Shown piece after piece: positions 1 to 10,100 of a DNA stretch of 64,000 nucleotides (position 1 is the stretch's first letter; every line of letters starts with the position of its first letter). Under the pieces are notes generated by a model that did no database searches, was not told the origin of the DNA, and was given only the letters and a program-made list of their open reading frames with translations. The position numbers were made by a program, and so were the translations under genes. This DNA comes from Spirodela intermedia (Eukaryota; Streptophyta; Magnoliopsida; Alismatales; Araceae): assembly GCA_902729315.2 (NCBI GenBank), contig LR746267.1:7752424-7816423 (forward strand), read 5' to 3'.

Positions 1-2669
1 TGTACGGGATGCAGCCGCCTCCTCCGTTTGACCTCATTCGCCTGCTGGGGAAGATGATGAAGAGGAACGAGATCATCGGTGTCAGCCGCACCGTCCTGAG
101 CCGGCTCTGCGGCAGGGGAAACAGCAATCTCCGGGGGCTCTGTTCCCGCGTTCAGAGGGCCTGCGGGGACGAGCGGATCAGGATCGAGGTTGACTTCGAC
201 AGGGGGGCGATCCAGCTGCACGCCTCGCCGGAGGACGTCGACAAGGTCAACGCCCTCATCAACGACGCACTGGACCACGAGACCAAGTACCTGAGGAACG
301 AGTGCACGGAGAAGCGCCTGTTCCCCAGCGATTCCCCTCCGACGGCCCTCGTCGGCGCCGGCGCGGAAATCAGGCATCTCGAGCTCGATGGGCGGCGTCT
401 GACGGTGGAGATCTGCCACCCGGCCGCTCACTCCCTGGACGACCTCGAGCTTCTGATGGCCGTTGACCGCCACGTCTCCGGCGGAATCGCCACTGTCCAC
501 AGGTACGGCGGCGGCGCGCCCGCCGCCGCCAGCTCGCCGGAGGCAGCTTCTGATGGGAGCAGGTGGGGGAAGATCACATTTCTCAGTCCAGATGACGCAG
601 AGACGGCCGTCTCGGTGATGGACGGGATGGAGCTTCAGGGGTCTCCCTTGAAGGTTCGTATGCTCAAGTCGACCTTTGCCGGCGACGGTCTCCCCTTCGC
701 CGCCGTGACGGCGAAGATCTTCTGGCCGCGGCGGCCCAGCAAGGGGGTGGCGATGGTGAAGTGCTCGCCGGCGGACGCCGCCGCCATCGCCGGCGACCTC
801 GCGGGCCTGGTGATCGGAGTAAGACCCGTCCGCGCCGAGGTCAGCCAGAAGTACGACGACTGCGTGGTCGTCGGCGGGATTGGCAGGGACGTCTCGGAGG
901 AGGAGATCTTCGAGGTCCTCGGCGGCGCTACGTCGAGGAGGATCGCCGCCGTCCGCCTGCTGCGCGGCGTCGCCGTCGAGCAGCCGTCCGCGAAGGCGTG
1001 CGAGGAGGCGCTGCTCAGGGAGATGTCCCCCTTCATGGCCGGCAAGCTCCTTCCCTCCGGAAGGGCCCTCCGGGTGCAGGTCTTCGAGCCGGCGCCGATG
1101 GACCACCTCATGAGGGCCCTCATCTCCTTCGATGGGAGCCTGCATCTGGAGGCGGCGAGAGCTCTGACCCGTCTCGGCGGGATGACCCTCCCCGGCTGCC
1201 AGCACTGGCAGAGGATCCAATGCCGGCAGGTCTTCCGGAGCTCCTTGACCTGCCCCTCCCACGTCTACCACGCCATCAGAACTCAGCTGGATTCCCTCCT
1301 CGAAAGCCTCAATCGGCTCCGAGGTACATTGTCTGTGTCTGTCCCTGTATGTTCGTTCTCTCAGAAGAGTAGCTCGATGTTGAAGACGACGATGAATTTT
1401 ACAAGGTGGAAGCTGTGGCATGTTTTCTCAGGTGTGGAGGTCGGTCTGGAGAAGAATGACAACGGGCTGTATCGCGTGAGGATCTCTGCGAACGGGACGA
1501 AGACCATCGCCGACCTGCGGCGGCCGCTAGAGGAGCTGATGAAAGGGAAGACAGTGGCCCACCCGGAGCTCACACCGGCGGCGACCCAGCTCTGCTGCTC
1601 CCGCGACGGCGCCGCCGCGATGAAGTCTCTGGAGCGGGAGTCGGGGACCTTCATCCTCTACGACAAGCGGAGCTCCGGGACGATCCGCATCTTCGGACCG
1701 CCGCCGGCGGTGGCGGCGGCGGAGAGTAAGCTGGTGCGGTCCCTGCTGGCGCTCCATGAGAGCCGGCAGCTCGAGGTCCCCCTCCGCGGCGGCGACCTCC
1801 CGGCGGAGCTGATGAAGGAGGTGGTGCAGAAGTTCGGGCCGGATCTGCGCGGGCTCGAGGAGAGGGTCCCCGGGGCGAGCTTCCTCCTCCACACCCGCCG
1901 CCACGTCCTGCAGATCCGCGGTCGCTTGGAGCACCGCCGGAAGGTGGACCAGATCATCGCCGAGCTCGCCGGCGACTGCGGCGGCCGGGCAACGCGGCCG
2001 TCGCCGTCCGACGACGAGTGCTGCTGCCCGATCTGCCTTTGCGAGCTGGAGGACCCCCACCGGCTGGAAGGCTGCGGTCACCGCTTCTGCCGGAGCTGCC
2101 TGATGGAGCAGCTGGAGTCGGCCATCAGGACCCGAGAGGGCTTCCCGCTGAGCTGCCTGGCGGCGCGTGGCGGCTGCCGAGTGCCCATCCTGCTCGTTGA
2201 CCTGCGGTGCCTGCTCCCTCCCGGAACCTGTAAGCTGGAGGAGCTCTTCAGGGCCTCGGTGGCGGCGTTCGTCGCCGGCAGCGGCGGCGCTTACAGGTTC
2301 TGCCCCTCGCCGGACTGCCCGGGGGTGTACAAGGTGGCGGAGGAAGAGGCGGCTGCGGCGCCGTACGCCTGCGGAGCCTGCTCGGCGGAGACCTGCAGGA
2401 GGTGCCACCTGGAGTACCATCCGTGGGTGTCTTGCCGGCGGTACAGGGAACTCAAGGAGGACCCGGATGTCTCCCTGGAGGAGTGGCGGCGGGGGAAGAA
2501 CAACGTGAAGAACTGCCCCTCCTGCGGCCACGCCATCGAGAAGACCGACGGCTGCAGCCACGTGGAGTGCCGCTGCGGCGAACACATCTGCTGGGAGTGC
2601 CTCCGGACCTTCCCCTCCGGCGACGACTGTTACGCCCACCTCCGCTCCGTCCACCTTGCCTCCCTCTAG
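1..2669 (+). CDS. DEAH11/DEAH12-type helicase with RBR E3 ligase module, C-terminal part (5' truncated)
   Basis: The reading frame is open at the left edge, so the Met at 9 is probably internal; plant DEAH11/12 proteins are about twice this length and carry the helicase domain upstream. Visible parts are an RRM-like stretch (about residues 185-225), a linker with conserved ALRRPLEEL-like sequence, and a C-terminal RING-IBR-RING. RING1 begins CCCPICLCELEDPHRLEGCG (about nt 2020), the IBR follows from about 2290, and RING2 is CPSCGHAIEKTDGCSH. The cysteine at 2553-2555 is at the position of the catalytic thioester Cys of RBR ligases. An in-frame intron is likely at 1324-1431 (GT...AG, 108 nt). 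Splicing joins NRLRG to VEVGLE and removes a stretch that does not look like coding sequence. Known of the family: a fusion of RNA helicase and RBR ligase. The role is inferred as RNA-linked ubiquitination; substrate unknown. Confidence 0.88.
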   Translation, partial: YGMQPPPPFDLIRLLGKMMKRNEIIGVSRTVLSRLCGRGNSNLRGLCSRVQRACGDERIRIEVDFDRGAIQLHASPEDVDKVNALINDALDHETKYLRNECTEKRLFPSDSPPTALVGAGAEIRHLELDGRRLTVEICHPAAHSLDDLELLMAVDRHVSGGIATVHRYGGGAPAAASSPEAASDGSRWGKITFLSPDDAETAVSVMDGMELQGSPLKVRMLKSTFAGDGLPFAAVTAKIFWPRRPSKGVAMVKCSPADAAAIAGDLAGLVIGVRPVRAEVSQKYDDCVVVGGIGRDVSEEEIFEVLGGATSRRIAAVRLLRGVAVEQPSAKACEEALLREMSPFMAGKLLPSGRALRVQVFEPAPMDHLMRALISFDGSLHLEAARALTRLGGMTLPGCQHWQRIQCRQVFRSSLTCPSHVYHAIRTQLDSLLESLNRLRGTLSVSVPVCSFSQKSSSMLKTTMNFTRWKLWHVFSGVEVGLEKNDNGLYRVRISANGTKTIADLRRPLEELMKGKTVAHPELTPAATQLCCSRDGAAAMKSLERESGTFILYDKRSSGTIRIFGPPPAVAAAESKLVRSLLALHESRQLEVPLRGGDLPAELMKEVVQKFGPDLRGLEERVPGASFLLHTRRHVLQIRGRLEHRRKVDQIIAELAGDCGGRATRPSPSDDECCCPICLCELEDPHRLEGCGHRFCRSCLMEQLESAIRTREGFPLSCLAARGGCRVPILLVDLRCLLPPGTCKLEELFRASVAAFVAGSGGAYRFCPSPDCPGVYKVAEEEAAAAPYACGACSAETCRRCHLEYHPWVSCRRYRELKEDPDVSLEEWRRGKNNVKNCPSCGHAIEKTDGCSHVECRCGEHICWECLRTFPSGDDCYAHLRSVHLASL

Positions 2670-2732
2670 TCAGAGAGAAAACAAGAAAAGAAGGAAGAAG
2701 AAAGCTCTCCCTTTTCAATCTCTGTCTCTGTA

Positions 2733-3227
2733 TCAGAAGAGGAATCGGTAGCCCATCACGAAGCCAAGGCCGGCGATGCCCAGACAGAGGGCGAGGAGGA
2801 CGCCGCCGGTTGTAGGGGGGTCCGCGACGGGAGCGGCGGCGTTGTTGGTCTTCTGGCGGCGCAGCCAGGTGGTCTTCTCCGCCTCAAGGAGCCTCAGCCA
2901 CTGGCGATGGGCGTAGAGCCTCATCGATTCCCCCGCGAGAAGGGAGGCCAAACGGGCGTTGCTCTCGGCCAGCGCCGCTGCCGCCGCCTCGGCTTCTCGC
3001 GCGCGGGTCTGCGACAGGCGTAGGGCTCTCAGCAGGTGGCGGTGCTCGTCGGCGGCGGCGGCGCCGTCCGGCTTCCGGTGGGGGGGCTCCTGGAAGACCT
3101 TCAGCGGCGGGGGGAGGTCGCAGTTCTCCAGAAGGTCCAGGCCCCCCTGGGGCAGCATCATCTCCTCCTCCTTCTTCCTCTCCGGCGGCGGCGCTGCCGC
3201 CCCTCCGCCGCGCTGGTTCGAGCTCAT
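2733..3227 (-). CDS. Small tail-anchored-type protein of unknown function (164 aa)
   Basis: This intronless ORF starts at the Met at 3227. The N-terminal 55 residues are low complexity but contain a motif, GGLDLLENCDLPPPLKVF, that looks like a conserved plant signature. Residues of about 60-130 are Ala/Arg/Glu-rich and predicted helical or coiled coil (HRHLLRALRLSQTRAREAEA, then an RLYAHRQWLRLLEAEK segment). The last roughly 24 residues are hydrophobic (GGVLLALCLGIAGLGFVMGY) and end three residues later, the layout of a tail-anchored membrane protein. I do not recognise a named family or function. It is convergent with the DEAH/RBR gene; only 63 bp separate the two stop codons. A chance GC-rich ORF is the alternative, but the ordered motif, helix and membrane tail argue for a real gene. 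Confidence 0.68.
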   Translation of the reverse strand: MSSNQRGGGAAAPPPERKKEEEMMLPQGGLDLLENCDLPPPLKVFQEPPHRKPDGAAAADEHRHLLRALRLSQTRAREAEAAAAALAESNARLASLLAGESMRLYAHRQWLRLLEAEKTTWLRRQKTNNAAAPVADPPTTGGVLLALCLGIAGLGFVMGYRFLF

Positions 3228-3552
3228 CCGTCTGGTGATGGAGAAGGAAGAAGAAGATGGGGGAGAATGGCGGTGGGTGGGGGATGCGTGTGGGGAATGG
3301 CGGCTCGTCCGCCCACCCTTTCTCCGTCAAAGTAGGTGGGGAATCCGGTGGGTAGCGTGTCCGCCATAGCCACTTCCTCCGTCCGCCCTCAGGCATCGCA
3401 CGACGGCAAAGTGAAGGAGTTTTCTTGTCCGGCTCTTCCGAGGGCGGCGGCGGAGAACCAGAACGACGCGGAAGTTGCCGGCGGCGGAGAACCAGAACGG
3501 AAGGGAAGTCGCCGCCGGCGAGCGGCAAGGCCACCAACGAGATCGCGCCGTT

Positions 3553-3571
3553 GGCCCATGCTAAATGGGCC
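3553..3571. promoter_or_regulatory. Paired site II-type elements (GGCCCA / TGGGCC)
   Basis: GGCCCA at 3553-3558 and TGGGCC at 3566-3571 lie back to back, with further GCCCA copies at about 3574 and 3655. Such TGGGCY elements are known TCP-binding sites in plant promoters of ribosome-biogenesis and other growth genes. Assignment is by motif only. Confidence 0.55.
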
Positions 3572-4049
3572 ATGCCCAATCCAAGATATAGGAAGCCCAG
3601 GACCACCAACTGCGAGGACGAAAGCCCGGGTGTGGTAAATGGGCCAAACCAGAAAGCCCAATGATGCATTTTAGGTATGGTCTTTTAATAAATTGCGGAT
3701 ACTGGACGGTTTCGGATTCCCGACAATTGGGACCGTCTTAGATCCGTTTACATCCAGCGAACGTTGGTCCTCTTCGCTCCGCCGCCATGGCCCTCCTCCC
3801 TCTCTCTCCCCCCTCTCTACTCTCTTCTGTGGCGCTGAGGGGCGTCGGGTTCTCTCTGCGGCAGCTGCATCCTCTTCTCTCCTCGTCGCTGGTCTCTCAG
3901 TCGGCAGCCGTCTTTTTACATCCTCTGGGGGAGGTTCGGGGTTGGTGGCGGTGGTGGTGGCGTGGTGACGAAGGGAAGGGGTGCCCCTCTGTACCATTTC
4001 ATTGTTCCGGTTCTTTTGTCTTGTACTGCGCAGGGACGCAGGGTTTTGC

Positions 4050-4057
4050 TAGGGTTT
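4050..4057 (-). promoter_or_regulatory. Telo-box (AAACCCTA) in the WDR43 leader
   Basis: TAGGGTTT on the + strand (AAACCCTA on the other) lies 61 bases before the WDR43 start codon. The telo-box plus site II combination is typical of plant promoters for ribosomal-protein and nucleolar genes, which fits the product. Confidence 0.6.
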
Positions 4058-4118
4058 AAGAGAGCGGAGAGTGGTGAGTCGGAGTGGTGTAAGACGGAAG
4101 AAGTTTTGCGCTCGCGAC

Positions 4119-7100
4119 ATGGCCTCTCCGAACATCAAGGACCTTCTGACTGCGTTCAGCCCTCGCTCTGAGTTCTTCGCCATCTCCTCCGGTGACGGGC
4201 GAATCAAGGTGACAAAATTTTTGGCGGGGTTCTTATTAGACACCATGTTTAGGCGATAACTGCTGCTTTTCTTTCTATTGCTCGTTTTTGGTTTTCAAAG
4301 CCGAACCGGCAGCAGTTTCTTTGTTGTTCATCTGAAGCATCCTTGACGAGTTATGATTCGTCTTCGCTTATATGGCATCTGCATTATGTGCGTGCTTGCT
4401 CTGTTGTAGATTTGGGACACATTGAAAGGTCATCTTCAGACTGAATTTTCAAATATATTATCAACTGACACAACAGCAGGCCTCCAACCGAAGTTGAATG
4501 AGCGTGGGCATCTGTCCCTTGACTACAAATGCATGCAGTGGGTGCAGTTGGCGAACAAGGTAACTCTTTCTTTTCTGCTTTGATTTTGGGTTACTTTTGT
4601 TGGTTCTATGCGTAACATTATTATGGTTTATGCTTTGCAGAAGAAGAGGAAATCTGGAAATTTGCTGTTGGTATTAGGAACGGGTACTGGGGATGCCTTA
4701 GCACTTGATATCTCTTCTGGCACGCTGAAGTGGAAAGTCACCAACTGTCATCCAGGGTACTGTTATTCAGAGCTGCTAAATTTCTAGGAAAATATTTTTA
4801 TTTACCGCTTCCTAGGATATATATATATATATTTTGAACATGTTGTCATCTTAGACTCAATATTTTGCCTTTGGAAAAGACTCTTAGGAGTTCAAGTGTA
4901 TCCAACGTTTATATCCTGATTATTTTTTAATGAACTTCGTCTCATTTGCCATTTGATGAAAAAAGATTTGCTCGTGTTCTCAGTGCGACCGTGAAATATG
5001 CCATTTCCTTTCTGTATGAGTACACTATTGGATTTTCATTTTTCTGCCGTGAAAATGTCGTAGTAAAACTCCTCGAACTGTAAATTATTAATGCTTAATT
5101 ATACTCATAAATAAATCCAAATAAAAGGTACATTTATAACTGCTGTGCAATCTTAAGTTTATAAACCCGAAAAAATAATTGCGCCGAAAAGGTATGGAAA
5201 TGTTTTTGGGGCTTGAAAGGAGAACATGAGCTGCAGTTGCAGAATTGGATCTTTAGTTTTGCCCTTTTAGCTAGGAAAGCATGAATTTAACTGGAAGTTC
5301 AGATTCGTTTAGGTTTCTTTCACACTTTTGGCTATATCTGGCAGATTCAGAGTATTAAATTTCAGTAAGATTTGATTTGAAGAGAGAAGGTTGTAGTCCA
5401 AAGAAAATGAAAATGTGAATCCCGATATTGCATATCATTTTTGCATAATATTTTTGCTAGGAAATTTGCATAATATTTTTGCATATCATTTTGCACATGT
5501 TCTGCTGTTTTTCATAGAATCTTCTTTTCGTGATTTGAAAATAAGTGAATCATCTTGATTCTGTTTTTTTTCAAAAAGATAATCTTGTATAACTGATGTA
5601 GTCTTATTTGATCTTGTATAATTACTTTGCATAGTCTTGTTTGACGCAATGTCGTCAACTGATTCGGGCATTCTATTTTTTGAAAACGATAATTGTGGAA
5701 TCAGGTCGATACCTGGTCACTATTCTTTTCTTAACTTTTGTGATCATAATCCTGTTTGATACTTTCATGGATATGATAATGCTTATGGATGATTGATCGA
5801 GTGATTCTATGTATAACTTTCTTTGGTTTTCCCTACTAATCGTAAAATCCATGTAAATTCGCAGGGGTGTAAGTTCGGTCTCTTTCTCAAAACATGGTTA
5901 TGTCTACACGGGGGGGGTTGATGGTATAGTATGCCAAATCGATTCTTCATCAGGAAATATTCTTGGAAAATTTAAGGCTTCCACCAAGGCTGTGTCTTCC
6001 TTATCTGTCTCTGCAGGTACTTCTTAATCAGTATGTTAAATTGTGCTATATTTTATTTACTAAGGTTCTTGGTTTATGGAATACTGCTAAACAGGCCTAT
6101 TGGGTGCTGGTGCTATAAAATTTATGAAAATTCTGAAACTATTATAAGGCATTAATTCATTTCATTAATGGCATGTGTTGGGAGCATGCTTGTGTTTTAA
6201 AAAGTCTTATTATCATTTTTATCCTACTTGAACTTGGTTGAAGACAATCAGAAGACAGTGGTTTGCACTTATTGAAGCAGCGCATATTCGCTTTTCATTT
6301 TTCTAGCTGCCTTTGTGAACAAATTGTAGTTTTTGCTAGCCATGTTGGTCTGGATTTGGAGTGTGTGGGTCTTCAGCAACAGAGCCCTTCACCGCATACT
6401 GCCCTCCTCCCACCGCTGATCAGGGAGGCTATGCAACTTTTGGTGTTGGAGGGGGGGATGTGTTCTAGATGTCCCTTCCTTTTAAATCTTCTTACATTTA
6501 TTTCCTGTTATATTAATATATTTACCTTGGATTATTGTAATTGCATCCTTTTTTTAACTTTTCAAACCCACATGGAATGCTCAACCCGATGTATCCATCC
6601 GTGGTTATGATGGTTACTGGCTAACATACTTCATAGTAGGAAACGCTTTTGTACCTTAGATCCTTTAGAAATTGATTCATCTGTAAGAGACACAAAAAGG
6701 AACATTCCCAAAACATGTGAGAAAACTCGCATGTCTTCTGTCAAGAAAAATAAGAAGTAAGATCTAGAGAGAAATAAGGCAATTGAGCAAAAAATGTACA
6801 GTTTCCTTTCCTAAATTACTGTAAGTTTATCCAGATTGCATGTTCCATATATTTTGTCCGCATTTCCGTTTTTATGTCTGAAATGAATCGAATTCGTTCT
6901 CTAAACATTTTTGTACGAAATTATTTACCCCGGCATGTGTTTCCTTGCAATTAATCTCTTGTGCCTTTTTTGAGACCTTGTTATCACAGCTGCTTTAATA
7001 TATCCTGAAAGCTGAGAAAAGTGTTTCGTTGGAAACATTCTTGCGAATGAAATACACTCAGTTTAAAAAATGTCAGCTGAGGGGTCTATATCAGGTGAAT

Positions 7101-10100
7101 TATGGCTGAGAAGTGCTTCCATTCATTTCCAGTTTGAATGTTTGACTGAATCTAGAAAAGTGTTATGGCAATCAAAGGGGCCAATAAATCTTAAAAATTT
7201 CGGTCATGTTTACATATAAGGATGTAAATTCAAAAATAATCCCTAGACAAAGTAAGATCTTCATTTGGAATTATATTATGCAGTTCTTCCTGCTGTTTAA
7301 ATAGAAAGAAAATTTTAGTTATCAGGAGCATGTTGAAAATGTTTACATGTTTTCATTTTTTTAGTTATCGATTTATTCTTTTGCTTCACAAACTGTTAAC
7401 TTGCATTGCTTTCTGATATCATTCCTTATTGTTACGGATTTGCTCTCTGATATCATTTTTTATTGTTAAAATTTAATATCAGCTAACTCTTTATTTAAAA
7501 CGCCCAATTTTCCTTATTAGATGGGAGGTTATTGGCCACTGCAGCTTCTCAACTGAAGGTTTTCAATTGTTCAGATAATAAGAAGATCCAGAAATTTTCT
7601 GGGCATCCTGTGAGTGTTTGTAATTTTAGTTTTACCATCTTATCTAGTCCGGTTTTTTACTCATTTATATGAATACAGTGATGCCTTTCTTAAAAAAGGA
7701 AAAAAATCTAACGAAATGAGAGAAGAGCTGATCATCGTGTGTCTGATTTGAGACTCTAATCGTGCTTGGCTCTATTTTATTCAACGCTAACAGACAGTAT
7801 TGGTGCATAGGTGGGCGTTCGTTGTATGATTTTCAGTGAAGACGGAAAGTACATTTTATCATCTGGAGTCGGTGAAAGATTTGTGGCATTATGGAAAATA
7901 GATGGTAGAAAAAAACAGTCCGCAGCTTGTGTGCTTTCAATGGAGCACCCATCTGTGTTCTTGACCAGCAAAGTCATAGAGGCTGACAATAAAGACGAGG
8001 CTGGCTTTTGTGTCCTAACACTTTCAGAAATCGGTCTTTGTTATTTTTGGCATGGAAAGACCCCTGAGGACCTGAAAAATAGTAGACCTGCAAAGATCTC
8101 CCTATCAATTGAACGTTCCATCCCAAAGAATCACCATGATATATGTTCTGCTATATATTCTGCGAAGTTACAGGGGATTGCTTCACCCGCCTCTGTAATA
8201 GTTCTCTTTGCATACGGTTCTGTGGTGAAGCCGTTATTTGAGAAACTCTCATTGGAAGCTGGCACAGATATAAACTTGACTACCCGTCTAGACGGTGTTC
8301 TTCTGCCCATAGGCCATTCCTACAGCTCTCAAAAGGTGCAGATGATGAAAATTGATGGTAAGTTGGATGCCACGCATTGGTTCTTCGGTGAGTCTATTCT
8401 TTTTTTATAGGTTTAACCACGTTTATGGGCTTGTGCTACTCAAATATGAGAAGTGTAACCTATAATATAAGAATAATGGACACATACGATTCGTTCGGTT
8501 TTTTGTAGCTTGATCACTTGCTTTGTATCACTTTAAACATTTATAACTAATTATAATTGCAGTGCATATTTTCTCAGAAAAAAAATGATAACTATTCAAG
8601 AAATGATACAATGAATAGTCTGTAATCTTTTTGAAGTGCCATCCCATTATCATTAGAAAAGCACCAAGAGATGTTAATATAATATCTGCGAATCAGAATT
8701 TTCTGCATACGGAGGTTTTCATTGAATCAGTGAGTTCCACTGCAGTTTGATATTGTACTGTTATCATATTTTGCTGGACGGGCTTAACTACTTGCTTGTT
8801 GTTGAGCAGCAACATCTCTGGATCGTGCCAATGCTGAAGATGCCACAATGCCGATTGCAAAGCTCTATGATTCTCACAATAAGAAGAGAAAGAACCTTAA
8901 AACTGATCCTCCTGAGTTTTCAGAGCACGCAATGGATCACCTTGCTGTTGATATTAAGGATGAAGCTCGACATAAAGGTAGAAGGACAATCTATATTCCT
9001 TTACACAACAAATGTTGTTTTGTTTTACCTTGTGATGGAAATCAATCTTTAATCTTTTCCAAAAAAATTAAATTTAGACAGTCTTTTAAGCCAAGGATGT
9101 TGTTCTCAAATAAATGGCATACCTTGAAATCAAGGCTACCAAGTTCCCAGTATTTTTGAAACAGCACTTAATTCCATGTAAATCAAAAATTATAGAAAAT
9201 TTCGTATAATGTGAGAGGTCAATTCCATACGGTACTTTCTATTTCGTATTTGGCATAGTATGATAGATATTTAATGCATGCCTTTGAGCTATGGTTGATT
9301 CGATCCTAACTAGGTTTAAAATCTATAAAAGCCCTTTAACTTCACCATGATACCTGGAAAACAAGCTCTATTTGATACAAGATTAATCCGGTTGAAAGCT
9401 TTTTTGTTGCGGGAATTCATGCGTGCAGTCTAAGAGGGTCTTTTCTTCATCTGTCTACCTAGTCTTATATGTAGAGCTATATTACGGCCAGTATTGTAGA
9501 ATGATAGTAACTAAGGAAACTAAGATTGGTACTAGTGTGGAGTGTAGCTTCCATTGAGCTTATTATCAACTGCAGCATTCGATTCAAGATTGGTTTCTTC
9601 ATGAAAGGTCTGCCGATTTCTACCAATGTGAAGTTATTGACAAGTCGAGCTTGATTTGATTTTCGAATCTGATCTCTTTCCCAAGATTTATGCACCAATC
9701 TACAGAAGGATTGTCTTCTGAGTAGTCAAAAGAAAATTTGCATGCTTGTGGAGTGACCACTTTCCGGTTGGCTGATTGAGTGCTGAATTGATACTTGATC
9801 GACAGCTGGGAGCTGTAACAACTTTTAGTGCTTTTATGTGGGCTGGGAAAACTCCGATTCTGAAATGAATGAGAGAAAGTATGATTTACAGTATGGATCT
9901 TGATGGAATGAGGCGGTTTCCTCTTTCCTCGTACGTTCAAAGGCATATATGTTTAAAGTCATAAGATAGAAGGTGATAGTCTCACTAACTTGATTCGAAG
10001 ATACCTGCCATTTTAAAATTCATAACTAAATAGGTGCCATATCTCTGAAAACTGATCAAAATATTTGGGAATTATTTTTGTTTTGAAGTTAATTTTCCTG

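Larger units (their letters stand above)
3228..4118. promoter_or_regulatory. Divergent intergenic/promoter region between the tail-anchored gene and WDR43
   Basis: No credible gene is seen here. The region holds a short GC-rich tandem duplication (about 3440-3510, sharing GGCGGCGGAGAACCAGAACG), several TGGGC/GCCCA elements at 3551-3660, and pyrimidine-rich leader sequence up to the WDR43 start. It probably serves as a bidirectional promoter. Confidence 0.6.

Noticed and set aside
1527-2654. 375-codon minus-strand ORF under the DEAH/RBR gene
   Set aside because: Antisense shadow of a GC-rich coding frame; the plus strand has a full set of RBR motifs.
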